Positions 17,303 to 26,114 of a stretch of 64,000 bases of DNA are shown piece by piece. Source of the stretch: Phycisphaera sp. Its GTDB lineage: Bacteria; Planctomycetota; Phycisphaerae; Phycisphaerales; UBA1924. Both the position numbers and the translations under genes were made by a program. The notes beneath the pieces were generated by a model. It worked only from the letters and a program-made list of their open reading frames with translations. It had not been told where the DNA came from and did no database searches. Each line of letters opens with the position of its first letter. Position 1 is the first letter of the stretch. Where the stretch lies: NCBI GenBank assembly GCA_020639255.1, contig JACKGZ010000002.1, positions 124,001-188,000 of the forward strand. Reading direction: 5' to 3'.

Positions 17303-18589
17303 TCAGACCTTCACGCGCTCCGGCTTCGTCTCGTAGCTGGCGATCCGCGCCTGGATGTTGTCCAGCACGTTCATGAAGTTGATGTACGCGTCGTAGGGCG
17401 AGTCGTACGGGCTGAAGTACTTGTGCACGTCGCCGTCGGCCCAGTACTTGGTGCACATGTAGTAGAAGTGATCGCTTGTCGTGAGCTTGCGCCAGTCCTC
17501 GAGCAGGTACTGGGCGTTCTCCTGCTGCTTGGGCGTCAGCGATGAGTCGGACGCGATGCGCTTGACGTCACGCTCGACCTTGTAGAGCTCAGCCAGCGCG
17601 TTGGCCTGCATCGCGTTGCCGAGCCACGCAGACAGGTCGCGCTCGGTGTCGGCCCAGCTCAGGTAGTGCGGCACGTCGTACTCGCCCACGGGCGCAAACT
17701 CGTCGAGCGCCATCGAGGGCGTGATGAAGTGGTTCTGCCCCGGGTTCACGTCGAACACCGCCTTGGGCAGCGCACGCATGAACTCGAAGATGCCCGTGTC
17801 GGCCCACTGGTGCTCGCCGAAGGTCTCGTAGTCCATGAAGAGGTTGATCAGGAAGCCGTCGCCGTTGACGTGGTTGACCCACTGGGCGAACTTCTCGGCC
17901 GACAGGGGCCACTCCGCCCACCCGCGGTTGCTGAACCGGAACGCCACGTCGTCCGACAGGCGGTAGTTCTTGAGCAGCAGCCCCAGCGGCTTGCCGCCCG
18001 CAGCGATCGGCGCGCCGGGCGGCGTGTAGACGTAGCTGGGCTTGCGGAAGCCGAGGTAGTGGTCCCAGCCCTCGCAGCAGACGCCCTTGAACCGGGGCTT
18101 GCCATCGGGGCCGAGGATCTTGCTCACCGCGTGCCCGACCTCGTTGGAGTAGATCAGCTCGGTGTTGCGGAAGACCGTTGGCGTCTGACCGAAGTGCTTC
18201 TGGATGAGTTCTGTGTGCGCGGCGACCTGCGCTTCGAACTCGGCGCGGGAGTACAGGAAGCTCAGTGAGTGGTGCGTCGTCTCGGCGAGGAATTCCACGC
18301 AACCGGTCTCGGCCAGCGCCTTGTACTGGTCGAGCACGTCGGGCGTGTAGTTCTCGAACTGCTCGAGGGCAACGCCCGAGATCGAGAACGAGCACCGGAA
18401 GTTGCCCTTGTTCTCGCGGATCAGATCGAGCAGGACCTGGTTCATCGGGCGGTAGCACTTGTCGGCCACCTTCTCGCAGATCGCACGGTTCTTGGCCGTG
18501 TCGAAGTAGAACGGGTGCTCGTCGAACACCGAGTAATTCTTGATCCGGAAGGGCTGGTGGACCTGGAAGTAGAAGCAGACCGATGCCAT
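17303..18589 (-). CDS. Glycoside hydrolase family 57 (alpha-amylase or glucanotransferase type)
   Basis: A 428-residue cytoplasmic enzyme without signal peptide. The five GH57 motifs are largely visible: HQPFR at 11-15, CVEFLAETTHHS near 97-108, the nucleophile region FRNTELIYSNE (candidate Glu144), and MDYETFGEHQWAD carrying the probable acid/base Asp near residue 256. GH57 enzymes cleave or transfer alpha-glucans such as glycogen. The exact specificity is not told by sequence. No glycogen genes are adjacent. It converges on gatB across the inverted repeat. Confidence 0.9.
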   Translation of the reverse strand: MASVCFYFQVHQPFRIKNYSVFDEHPFYFDTAKNRAICEKVADKCYRPMNQVLLDLIRENKGNFRCSFSISGVALEQFENYTPDVLDQYKALAETGCVEFLAETTHHSLSFLYSRAEFEAQVAAHTELIQKHFGQTPTVFRNTELIYSNEVGHAVSKILGPDGKPRFKGVCCEGWDHYLGFRKPSYVYTPPGAPIAAGGKPLGLLLKNYRLSDDVAFRFSNRGWAEWPLSAEKFAQWVNHVNGDGFLINLFMDYETFGEHQWADTGIFEFMRALPKAVFDVNPGQNHFITPSMALDEFAPVGEYDVPHYLSWADTERDLSAWLGNAMQANALAELYKVERDVKRIASDSSLTPKQQENAQYLLEDWRKLTTSDHFYYMCTKYWADGDVHKYFSPYDSPYDAYINFMNVLDNIQARIASYETKPERVKV

Positions 18590-18677
18590 GAGAGACCCCT
18601 TCCCGCCCGGACCTGGACGCTGATGGTTTCAGTGTATCGGCTCTGAGCCGACGATCACCCGGAAACCTCGGGAACTC

Positions 18678-19796
18678 TCAGGTTCTTGGGCTCATCGTCA
18701 CCGCGATGGCCAGGGGCAGGAGCACCAGAACAGGGATGAAGACCGAGATGACTGGCGAAACACCCGCGATCGGCGCGGTCGCTCCCACGGTGCCACCGAT
18801 CAGCGCGACCATCGCCACCGGCGCCCCTCGTAGCGCCTGCCGGAGCATGTTGCCAGGCACGCGCACAAGGAAGAAGGGCATCACCAGAACCAGCGAGAGC
18901 AGATTCGTCAGCGCGATCGAAACCCGGCCAAAGCGTGTGCGCTGGAGCCGATCGCGGACATGCCCCTCCCCTTGGCCCGATTGCTGCAGCAACTGTCCCA
19001 GTTGGCCCCAGCTCAGGCTCTGGCTGTAGCTCGCATACTGGCGCACGACGAGTGCGATGGGGTCGAGGTCGGTCTCGATCCGGACGGGCTGGTCGGCCAT
19101 CCCGCCGCCACGGCCGCCGAGGGGCTCGATCGTCGCGCTCTCGCTCATCCAGGCCGAGCCGTCCCACGTGGCAAGCTCGCCGTACGTACGACGGGTGGCA
19201 AGTCCCTTCTCGTCTCGCTCGATGAACTCGAAGTCACTCAGCGTCTTGGTCGCGGGGTCGAACTGCCTTGCGTACAGCAATCGGTCCTGCGCGTCTCGGA
19301 CCATCGAGACGTTGGAAAGCCCGGCCGTCCGCATGCCGACCTGGTTGTGCTCGCGCGCCAGGAGCGGGGCGATCCTCGGCAGGATCATTTCCTGATTGAG
19401 CCCGGCCAACGCGGTCAGCCCGAGCGCAACGCCCAGGATCGGGAGCGCCACGCGCCGAAGGCTCTGGCCCGACGCAAGCACCGCCACCAACTCGCGGTGA
19501 CGGACCATCTGCACGCACGTGAAGCCCATCGACCCCGCGAGCACAAGCCCGAGCATCGTGTTGAAGAGCGACAGCAGCTTGGGCCACCAGTAATCGGCGA
19601 TCAGCAGTACCGTCAGGACGAACTGGCGGACCGTGCCCATCTCGCCGTCGGGCGAGGCCTTGCCGCCGGCCACGCGCCAGAACGAATCGAGATTCATCGC
19701 GACATCGATCGTCACCACAAACGCGAACAGGATGACATAGAGCGACACGATGTTGGTCGCGTACTGACGCGCGATGTACCGATCGAGGATCTTCAT
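18678..19796 (-). CDS. LptF/LptG family permease (downstream copy)
   Basis: A 372-residue inner-membrane permease of the LPS exporter family (YjgP/YjgQ). It begins KILDRYIARQYATNIVSLYVILF and has hydrophobic segments near residues 15-35, 75-95 and 115-135. A periplasmic beta-jellyroll region follows (about 140-270), then C-terminal helices, including LIGGTVGATAPIAG. Its ATG overlaps the stop of the upstream permease by four bases, so the two form one operon and probably the LptFG heterodimer that works with LptB at 8861-9685. Confidence 0.9.
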   Translation of the reverse strand: MKILDRYIARQYATNIVSLYVILFAFVVTIDVAMNLDSFWRVAGGKASPDGEMGTVRQFVLTVLLIADYWWPKLLSLFNTMLGLVLAGSMGFTCVQMVRHRELVAVLASGQSLRRVALPILGVALGLTALAGLNQEMILPRIAPLLAREHNQVGMRTAGLSNVSMVRDAQDRLLYARQFDPATKTLSDFEFIERDEKGLATRRTYGELATWDGSAWMSESATIEPLGGRGGGMADQPVRIETDLDPIALVVRQYASYSQSLSWGQLGQLLQQSGQGEGHVRDRLQRTRFGRVSIALTNLLSLVLVMPFFLVRVPGNMLRQALRGAPVAMVALIGGTVGATAPIAGVSPVISVFIPVLVLLPLAIAVTMSPRT

Positions 19797-21448
19797 CGCG
19801 TCGACACCCGCCTGTAGGTCGCGTACGCATACGCGAGCAGCCCGAGCACCGCCGCCCACATCACCAGCAGCCCGGGCAGCAGCGAGTCCTGCGCCCACTG
19901 CTCGGACGTGCTGATGATCAGCACCGCCCCAAGCGCCGGGAAGAACGCCCAGAGGTACACCGTCAGCGGCAGCGCATCGCGGAGCCGGATCGCGACCGTC
20001 GCGCCGACGAGCAGCATCACAAAGCACGCCGCGCTCATCGCGACTCGCATGTGGGCCTTGCTCACCGATTCACGCTGCATATGACCGTTGCTACGCAGCT
20101 CGGCCCGCTGGACCTCGGCGAGCGCCGGCGGGACGCCCTCGCCGCCATAACCGGTCTGGTCGAGCAGTTCGTCAAACCCGAGCGATCGCAGCGAAGCCGT
20201 CTGATCGCTCGGTGCGAGCACGCCGGTGATCTGCTGGTCGCGTCGGCGGCCCGAGGCCGAGTCGTCCGCACTCGTGGTCACCTCAGAAAGAGTCAGCTTG
20301 GCAAGCACACGCGTCGCGGACGGCTCGTCGGCCTGGACGGTGTCGATGACGGCAGCCGACGAGACCGAGCGAGTGATCTCGCCGGTCGAGCGTTGGCGCT
20401 CGATCACGATCTCGCCGTTCTGGTTGGGCACGAAAGGCCGCTTCAGCCAGTCGAGCCGGCCGAGCCCGCGGGCGCTGATGGTGATAGTTTCGCCCTGGGT
20501 CGTGCTGAGCGAGACCGAGCCCGTGTCGCGGAGCGATCTGTCGATCTCCTGCAGCATCGCGATCGACGCGGCTCGCAGCCCGAGGCGGTCGTGGTTCACG
20601 CGGATCTTGGGTAGCAGCCGCGGGTCGGCCTTAAGCTCGCGGAGCTCGGTCAGCGACCGGAACTTGGGGTCGTCCTTGAACGCGCTGGGCACTCTGAAAA
20701 ACTGCTGGTGTTTCTCGGAGCTTTCGGCGTTCACCGAATCGCCCCAGAGATTGAAGTTGTCGGCAACAAGACCCACGATCGAGTCCGAGCCCGCGCCGCT
20801 CTCGGCATCCCGGTAGATCACGATGAACGCCCGCTCGGCCGTTCCGCCGGATTGCAGCCGACGGTTCTCGTCGAGACGGCCGAACACGGCGCGGTAGAGC
20901 GAGATCACATCCTCGGCTCCCGCGGCGTTGCGCATGGTCGAAGGGTCGATCCGCTGGACGGAATCCGCGTAGATCAGGTTGCCGTTGAACTCAACGGTCT
21001 CGCCAGCGCTCAGCCGTCCCACCATCAGCCGCGCGACGTCCTGCGTGATCATCTGCTCCATCGTGCGCAGGAACCGCGGGATCACCTGGTCCGACAGCAG
21101 CCCGACGATCACCGCGAGCACAAGCCCGCTCGCGGCCGCCGGCACGAGCAATTTCGCGTGTCCGATCCCGCCGGCGTGCGAAGCCGAGAGCTCGTTGTCC
21201 TGCGCCATGCGGTGGAAGACGAGCGTCGCCGCGAACCCTGCGCCGAAGGGCAGCGCGTACGAGAGCATCGGGATTGTCGCCAGGATCATGAACCGGATCG
21301 CGTCGAACGCCGAAAGGTCGCCATCGGCCAGCGGCTTGATCGTGATGGCGAACGAGATCACCCCGACCAGAACCGCCGTTGTCAGCAGCAATAGCTTCCA
21401 CAGCTCGACCGTGGTGTGCTTCCAAATGGTCCAGGGCATCCTCGACAT
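19793..21448 (-). CDS. LptF/LptG family permease (upstream copy, enlarged)
   Basis: A 551-residue permease, longer than the usual 350-380 because of an expanded central periplasmic domain (about 160-430). N-terminal helices: LWKLLLLTTAVLVGVISFAI and IPMLSYALPFGAGFAATLVF, then MAQDNELSASHAGG, the coupling region typical of LptF/G. Three C-terminal helices start near 465. It lies just upstream of the second permease with ATGA overlap. Which is LptF and which LptG cannot be settled here. Confidence 0.88.
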   Translation of the reverse strand: MSRMPWTIWKHTTVELWKLLLLTTAVLVGVISFAITIKPLADGDLSAFDAIRFMILATIPMLSYALPFGAGFAATLVFHRMAQDNELSASHAGGIGHAKLLVPAAASGLVLAVIVGLLSDQVIPRFLRTMEQMITQDVARLMVGRLSAGETVEFNGNLIYADSVQRIDPSTMRNAAGAEDVISLYRAVFGRLDENRRLQSGGTAERAFIVIYRDAESGAGSDSIVGLVADNFNLWGDSVNAESSEKHQQFFRVPSAFKDDPKFRSLTELRELKADPRLLPKIRVNHDRLGLRAASIAMLQEIDRSLRDTGSVSLSTTQGETITISARGLGRLDWLKRPFVPNQNGEIVIERQRSTGEITRSVSSAAVIDTVQADEPSATRVLAKLTLSEVTTSADDSASGRRRDQQITGVLAPSDQTASLRSLGFDELLDQTGYGGEGVPPALAEVQRAELRSNGHMQRESVSKAHMRVAMSAACFVMLLVGATVAIRLRDALPLTVYLWAFFPALGAVLIISTSEQWAQDSLLPGLLVMWAAVLGLLAYAYATYRRVSTR

Positions 21449-21473
21449 CGTCCGTAGGGTACGCGAACACTCC

Positions 21474-21527
21474 CACCTTCTCCCCGCCGGGGGAGAAGGT
21501 GCCCGCGAAGCGGGCGGATGAGGGGGT
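21474..21527. repeat. REP-like element, copy 1
   Basis: Two consecutive hairpins: a 12-base stem CACCTTCTCCCC / GGGGAGAAGGTG and a 6-base stem GCCCGC / GCGGGC, followed by GGATGAGGGGGT. Nearly the same element occurs at 46111-46165, and a diverged inverted copy at 61146-61200. All three lie between genes. Confidence 0.8.
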
Positions 21528-21545
21528 CTTCCAGAGGGCGAGTGT

Positions 21546-23093
21546 CTACGTCGCCGAGATCAGCCACGCCACGAGCATGAAGATGGTCGTGTTGTGCAGG
21601 GCGTGGGCCGTGATGCACCCGATCAGCGAGCCGCGCCACTCGCGGATGAACGCGAACGACGCGCCCAGCGCCATCACCGGCAGCAGCATCAGCACGTCGT
21701 ACTGGTGCAGCGCCCCGAACAGCATCGCGCTGACGATCGCCGAGAGCACGAACCCGAGCCGGCTCCGCAGGTGGCGGAAGAGCGCCCCCCGCATGATCCC
21801 CTCTTCGACGAGGGGCGCCCAGATCGTGACGAGCGAGCCGAGGACGATCAGCGTAAGGACGTCGTTCGACTCGAGCAGATCAAACACAGGGTTCGACATG
21901 GGCGGTTCGATCGTTCGCCCCGCGTCGCTCGCACCGGACGAAGTCAGCATCTCGCGGAGGTTGATCAGGATGAACGAGCCGAGGGCGGCCATGAAGTAGA
22001 TCGGCAGGCTCGCCAGATACACCATGAGCCCGGCCGCGATCTCGCGGACCACGCCCCGTGGGGCGACGAGGCCCATGTCCTGGCGCCAGCGCTTGACGCC
22101 CACCCCTCGCGCGAGCGGCCAGAAGATCGAGAGCAGGACAAGCCACTGCAGGCTGTAGTGCACCCACGGCGGGACAGACCCTTCGATCAGAGCGCTGACG
22201 ATCTGAAGCACGAGGAACGACGCGACGAAGACCGCAAAGGTCTCGAGGTAGACACTGCCCCCCGGGGCCGGAGCGTCGAATCGCATCCGCAGCGAACCGA
22301 CACCGAGCTTAACGATCAGGATGATCAGCAGCACGACACCGGCCAGCAGTGCGAGCACGACCAGCAGCCCGAAAGCCACCAGCCCGAACATGAGCATGCC
22401 CCCGCCGCCGATGAGCTTGGCGCGTTCGGGGCTGTCGTTGTCCTCGCCGAACGTGAGCGCGAGTCGCCCGTGCCAGCCGTGGTGGTCGACGATGCGATTG
22501 GTTTGTTCCTCGCTCGGCGTCTCGCCCCGGTAGATCTTCGAGAGCAGCCGCGCGTCCTCTTTGATCGCATCCCGGTACTCGTCGTCGAGCCCGTCGAACG
22601 AGTCGAGCTCGCGCACCGCTTCGTCGAGCTTGTCGAGCGCCGCCTGCGCGCCCGCGATCTCGCCGTGCACGATCGCGCCCTGCAGCATCTCGTGGGGTGA
22701 GGCGGCCATGCCGTCCACGGCTTCGAGATAGCCCGCGTTTTCGAGCGCTCCCTCAGCCTCTTTCTCGTCGAGCGACATCAGCAGGTGGTGGAACTTCACC
22801 GTGAACCGAGAGAGCAGGCCGAAGGTCGAGGATCGGCTCGCCGGGACGATCTGCTGGGCCTCATCGTGGGCCCTCTGGGTTGCCAGCGCGACCGAGCACT
22901 GCTGGAGCGAGACCACGACCGCCAGGGTCGGGATGAGCAGGAGCCAGGTGATGAGCCCGGCCCGCCTGGAGCCCGGATCGGGCCGCCGGCCATCGGCGCG
23001 GGGCTCGGCCTCTGGGGTGTCGCCCAATGCACCATCCGTACCGGGGTGTTCCGGGAGATCGTCGGGGCTATAGAAAGGATTTGAGTCGCTCAT
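21546..23093 (-). CDS. CPBP family intramembrane metalloprotease
   Basis: A 515-residue membrane protein. The first 45 residues are polar, followed by a first transmembrane helix at about 47-66, a soluble helical region (75-215) and then several membrane segments. The CPBP (Abi) motifs are in the C-terminal third: VEEGIMRGALFRHLR (EExxxR) and LHQYDVLMLLP with the second metal-binding His. The family includes CAAX prenyl endopeptidases and bacterial immunity proteins; the substrate here is unknown. The large soluble insert before the catalytic domain is not standard. Confidence 0.88.
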   Translation of the reverse strand: MSDSNPFYSPDDLPEHPGTDGALGDTPEAEPRADGRRPDPGSRRAGLITWLLLIPTLAVVVSLQQCSVALATQRAHDEAQQIVPASRSSTFGLLSRFTVKFHHLLMSLDEKEAEGALENAGYLEAVDGMAASPHEMLQGAIVHGEIAGAQAALDKLDEAVRELDSFDGLDDEYRDAIKEDARLLSKIYRGETPSEEQTNRIVDHHGWHGRLALTFGEDNDSPERAKLIGGGGMLMFGLVAFGLLVVLALLAGVVLLIILIVKLGVGSLRMRFDAPAPGGSVYLETFAVFVASFLVLQIVSALIEGSVPPWVHYSLQWLVLLSIFWPLARGVGVKRWRQDMGLVAPRGVVREIAAGLMVYLASLPIYFMAALGSFILINLREMLTSSGASDAGRTIEPPMSNPVFDLLESNDVLTLIVLGSLVTIWAPLVEEGIMRGALFRHLRSRLGFVLSAIVSAMLFGALHQYDVLMLLPVMALGASFAFIREWRGSLIGCITAHALHNTTIFMLVAWLISAT

Positions 23094-23193
23094 CTGGGTG
23101 CTGCTCGGCTCTCTGGGCGTCCGGGGCGTCCGGATTGCCTTGATATGGGCAGGATTTCCACAGGTTCACCATCGGCCCACCCGCCCCGAGTAA

Positions 23194-23221
23194 TTGACAC
23201 GGGCCGGGCGGGCGCTACGCT
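23194..23221 (+). promoter_or_regulatory. Predicted rplM-rpsI promoter
   Basis: A perfect TTGACA (23194-23199) is followed after 16 bases by TACGCT (23216-23221). It sits about 160 bases before rplM, leaving a GC-rich leader that could fold. Confidence 0.5.
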
Positions 23222-23379
23222 TTGGACCCGAAAGCCCGGTGGTGGCCGGCGTTCTCGGGCAGGAAGTCACAAACATGGGAGGGCCCGCCCTTCCCCGCCC
23301 CGCCCGGTAGGCGGCGAGTTCAACGAGCATCGGGCCCTGCGCGACCCTCTTCGCAGCGCCCAGCAACAGGAGCGCCCCC

Positions 23380-23835
23380 ATGCGGACGCATGAAGCAGCC
23401 TCGGCACGACGCCGCGAAACAACCCTCGCCAAGGCCGGCGACGTCCAGCGCCAGTGGAAGATCGTGGACGCCGACGGCGTCTCGCTCGGCCGACTGGCCT
23501 CCGATATCGCCATCGTGCTCATGGGCAAGCACCGCCCCGAGTACACCCCCCACGTCGATACCGGTGACAACGTCATCGTGATCAACGCCTCCAAGGTGGG
23601 CCTCTCGGGCACCAAGGCCGAGAACAAGCTCAAGTACCACTACACGGGCTACCCGGGCGGCCTCAAGGCCGAGACCTTCGGCCAGGTCCGCGACGAGAAG
23701 CCCGAGCGCCTGATCGAGGACGCCGTCAAGCGCATGCTCCCCAAGAACCGCCTCGGCCGTCACATGCTCAAGAAGATGAAGGTCTTCCCGGGCACCGAGC
23801 ACCCGTACGCGTCCCACCAGCCTGAGAAAATGTAA
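23380..23835 (+). CDS. rplM: 50S ribosomal protein L13
   Basis: A 151-residue protein of the large ribosomal subunit. Core signature: KWKIVDADGVSLGRLASDIA-like start (here QWKIVDADGV), LMGKHRPEYTPHVDTGDNVIVINA, and RMLPKNRLGRHMLKKMKVFPGTEHP. The first 24 residues are an N-terminal extension relative to E. coli L13. AGGAGCG lies 10 bases before the ATG. It is followed by rpsI, the standard rplM-rpsI operon. Confidence 0.97.
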   Translation: MRTHEAASARRRETTLAKAGDVQRQWKIVDADGVSLGRLASDIAIVLMGKHRPEYTPHVDTGDNVIVINASKVGLSGTKAENKLKYHYTGYPGGLKAETFGQVRDEKPERLIEDAVKRMLPKNRLGRHMLKKMKVFPGTEHPYASHQPEKM

Positions 23836-23880
23836 AGCTGATTCCGCCCCGACGGGCAGGGTTCATTGAAGCGAGAACAC

Positions 23881-24447
23881 ATGAACGATCAGAACGACAG
23901 CCAGAACAACCAGCCCGCCACCGGCGGCCTGAACCTTTCCGAGGCCATGCCCGGCTCTTCGCTCGGCGATGTGCTCCTGGGTGGTCAGGCGCAGGACACC
24001 AACGTCCGCCGCGAGCGCGTCGCCGTCAACGCCGACAAGCACGGCTGGTGGTGGGCCGTGGGCCGACGCAAGAACGCCATCGCCCGCGTCCGCATGAAGA
24101 ACGCCGACGGCAACGGCGCCGTCCGTTTCCAGAAGGCGCGCAAGAAGTTCAAGACCGTCGAGGAATACTTCACCGAGACGCAGGACCGCACCGACGTCAT
24201 GGCCCCGCTCAAGGTGACGGGCGTTGAGGGCAAGATGGACATCATCGTCCGTGCTCAGGGCGGCGGCCACACGGGCCAGGCCCAGGCCACGCGCCTCGCC
24301 ATCGCCCGCGCCCTGCGCGACTATGACCCCAACCTTGAGGACGTGCTCCGCGAGCACGGCTACCTGACCGTGGACGACCGCCGCGTCGAGCGCAAGAAGT
24401 ACGGCCAGCCCGGTGCCCGCAAGCGCTTCCAGTTCTCGAAGCGATAA
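23881..24447 (+). CDS. rpsI: 30S ribosomal protein S9 with N-terminal extension
   Basis: A 188-residue S9. The conserved core starts at about residue 54 (AVGRRKNAIARVRM) and ends with the universal basic tail QFSKR that reaches the ribosomal P site. The first 50 residues are an added, Gln/Asn/Gly-rich extension not found in E. coli S9 (130 residues). An in-frame TTG 15 bases upstream is possible. It is second in the rplM-rpsI operon and is followed by a terminator. Confidence 0.97.
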   Translation: MNDQNDSQNNQPATGGLNLSEAMPGSSLGDVLLGGQAQDTNVRRERVAVNADKHGWWWAVGRRKNAIARVRMKNADGNGAVRFQKARKKFKTVEEYFTETQDRTDVMAPLKVTGVEGKMDIIVRAQGGGHTGQAQATRLAIARALRDYDPNLEDVLREHGYLTVDDRRVERKKYGQPGARKRFQFSKR

Positions 24448-24496
24448 TCCACACGGACCCAACACATCGGGTCCGACAACCTTCGTTCTCGCTCCG

Positions 24497-24531
24497 CCGC
24501 CCGGCCCCCAAGGTCGGGCGGTCGGCTTTTT
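24497..24531 (+). terminator. Rho-independent terminator of the rplM-rpsI operon
   Basis: CCGCCCG (24497-24503) pairs with CGGGCGG (24515-24521) and is followed by TCGGC and five T. It lies 50 bases after the rpsI stop. Confidence 0.7.
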
Positions 24532-24610
24532 GCTCGATCCGGCCGGGCCGCGCGGTAGACTTCCCTCCGCACACGCGGAGAGTCCATGCGAGCACCACTG
24601 GAGATATTCG

Positions 24611-25045
24611 ATGGAGAGCGATCGCCTCGCCGATCGGGATCGGCGGACACCCGCGGCGCGCCGTCTGGAGCTCCTGCGGAGCCGGCGCACGCGCCGAACG
24701 CCCGACCTATCGATCCATCAGCCGATGACCGCGGCCGCGCTCCAGCTCCAGCAGCACCAGCGCGACGCCGGCCCGATGACAAGCCTGTGGAACGAACTGA
24801 TCCCCCAGGAACTCGCGCAGCACACACGGATCCGCGTCGACAAGGGAACGCTCCGCGTGAGCGTCGCGGACAGCTCGTCACGGTTCGCGCTGGACAGACT
24901 CCTGCGGGCGGGTATCAAGGATCAACTCCTCCGCAAGTCGCCCGTCCCGATCAGAAACGTCAGGCTCGAGGCCACGACTTCGCCGCGAGCGCCGGCTGGC
25001 GACCCGCGTTCGACAACCCGCAGCACCAGGAACAGATCCTCCTGA
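24611..25045 (+). CDS. DUF721 / DciA-like protein
   Basis: A 144-residue basic protein. Residues about 50-120 match the DUF721 (DciA) fold: LWNELIPQELAQHTRIRVDKGTLRVSV, FALDRLLRAGIKDQLL, IRNVRLE. DciA is the ancestral loader of the replicative helicase DnaB, so a replication role is likely. GGAG precedes the ATG. The last 24 residues look like out-of-frame sequence, while an adjacent frame over the same bases continues into a zinc-ribbon protein. A frameshift or unusual coupling is therefore possible here. Confidence 0.72.
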   Translation: MESDRLADRDRRTPAARRLELLRSRRTRRTPDLSIHQPMTAAALQLQQHQRDAGPMTSLWNELIPQELAQHTRIRVDKGTLRVSVADSSSRFALDRLLRAGIKDQLLRKSPVPIRNVRLEATTSPRAPAGDPRSTTRSTRNRSS

Positions 25046-25461
25046 TCCTCGCCGGCCGACACGGGCTCTGCCCCAAGTGCGGCTTCGACCTCATCGACCA
25101 GGAACGCCCCGACTGCCCCGAGTGCGCGTGGGTCATCGACCCGTCCAAACTCATCTTCCCCGACGCGCCGCCCAAACCCGGGTATGCGCTCCTGCTCGCA
25201 ACCGCCGCCGGTGCGCACGCGATCACCGTCGGCATCCTCTGCCTCGCGCTCAACGTGGTCATCGCCGGCCTCGTCCTGCCGATTGCGTTTGCGGTGCAGC
25301 TCTTTGCGACCTGGAAGCTGGTCACGCACCTGACGAACCCGGAGCTGTTCACCAAACTGGGCGCTGACAAGCGCCGCCCCCACTGGCACGCCGCGATCGG
25401 CTCGGTGGCGATGGGCGTGCTCGGGGCCGTGGGCGCGTTTCTGTACTGGACGCTGAGCTGA
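25021..25461 (+). CDS. Zinc-ribbon membrane protein, start unresolved
   Basis: The coding region begins by alignment with its paralogues at about 25021 (QEQILLILAG), followed by CPKC, 11 residues, CPEC, a short linker, and two hydrophobic segments (from about 25185 to 25310 and 25390 to 25455). No ATG, GTG or TTG exists in frame near this point; the nearest is a GTG at about 24787, well inside the DciA-like gene. A CTG at 25042 overlaps the DciA stop (CTGA), but would cut off conserved residues. The frame may be reached by frameshift from the upstream gene. First member of a tandem family. Confidence 0.65.
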   Translation, partial: QHQEQILLILAGRHGLCPKCGFDLIDQERPDCPECAWVIDPSKLIFPDAPPKPGYALLLATAAGAHAITVGILCLALNVVIAGLVLPIAFAVQLFATWKLVTHLTNPELFTKLGADKRRPHWHAAIGSVAMGVLGAVGAFLYWTLS

Positions 25462-25497
25462 ACCCATACCCGTTCGGCACGTACGGTTCAACAAGGC

Positions 25498-25992
25498 ATG
25501 AACGACACCGAGCTTATTCTCGTCTACCTCGCCGACAACGACTATCCGTGCCCGTACTGCCAATACAACTTGCGAGCGATCCGCGAGCCCCTCTGTCCCG
25601 AGTGTGGCGAGATCCTGGCGCTCCACCCAGACGCCATCTGCCTCGCCCGCGCGACCGACAGGCGGATTCTCTCGCCCACACGCGGCCTGTTCCGTACCGC
25701 GATTATTGGGCTAGCCATTCCAATCGTTGCCTTCCTCATCATGGGCATCGCGATTGCAACCCGATGGCCCGGCGTCGGCCAACTCGGCATTCTGAACATC
25801 ATCGCTTTCGTTGGGCTCGTTGTGCACCCGGCGTTGCTCTTCCTGCTGATCTGGAATCGCAGACGATTCATCAGGCTCAGCCCGCGATGGAGCTATGTGC
25901 TGGCGCTCGGCTCGTGGTACTGGGCGATGATCCCCGCAATCGCAATTTGTGTGATGACGCTGTGGAACATCGCGTTGGCGGAATATGTCTGA
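25498..25992 (+). CDS. Zinc-ribbon membrane protein (CPxC-x11-CPEC)
   Basis: A 164-residue protein with an N-terminal ribbon: MNDTELILVYLADN, then CPYC, 11 residues, CPEC. Three hydrophobic segments follow at about residues 68-88, 98-120 and 140-160. The first 15 residues align with the other array members (xxPLIxYLA). Member of the tandem array 25021-27436. Function unknown. Confidence 0.78.
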   Translation: MNDTELILVYLADNDYPCPYCQYNLRAIREPLCPECGEILALHPDAICLARATDRRILSPTRGLFRTAIIGLAIPIVAFLIMGIAIATRWPGVGQLGILNIIAFVGLVVHPALLFLLIWNRRRFIRLSPRWSYVLALGSWYWAMIPAIAICVMTLWNIALAEYV

Positions 25993-26089
25993 GGCCAACC
26001 CCCTCATCGCCTACCTCGCCACGCGCGACGCGCCGTGCGTCAAGTGCGAATATAACCTCCGCGACATCAAGAACCCCTTGCTTCCATAG
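25985..26089 (+). pseudogene. Truncated zinc-ribbon paralogue (34 codons)
   Basis: An ATG at 25985 overlaps the previous gene by eight bases and encodes MSEANPLIAYLATRDAPCVKC, then EYNLRDIKNPL, and stops where CPEC should be. A one-base shift at that point restores a Cys codon, so it looks like a frameshifted remnant of a full family member whose membrane part has been lost. It could still make a 34-residue peptide with half a ribbon. Confidence 0.6.
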
Positions 26090-26114
26090 GGGTTGAAATA
26101 CGAGAGGTTGCCGC

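Noticed and set aside
25042..25461. CTG at 25042 as the definite start of the first array zinc-ribbon gene
   Set aside because: It would omit residues (QEQIL) that align with all paralogues, so the start was left unresolved.
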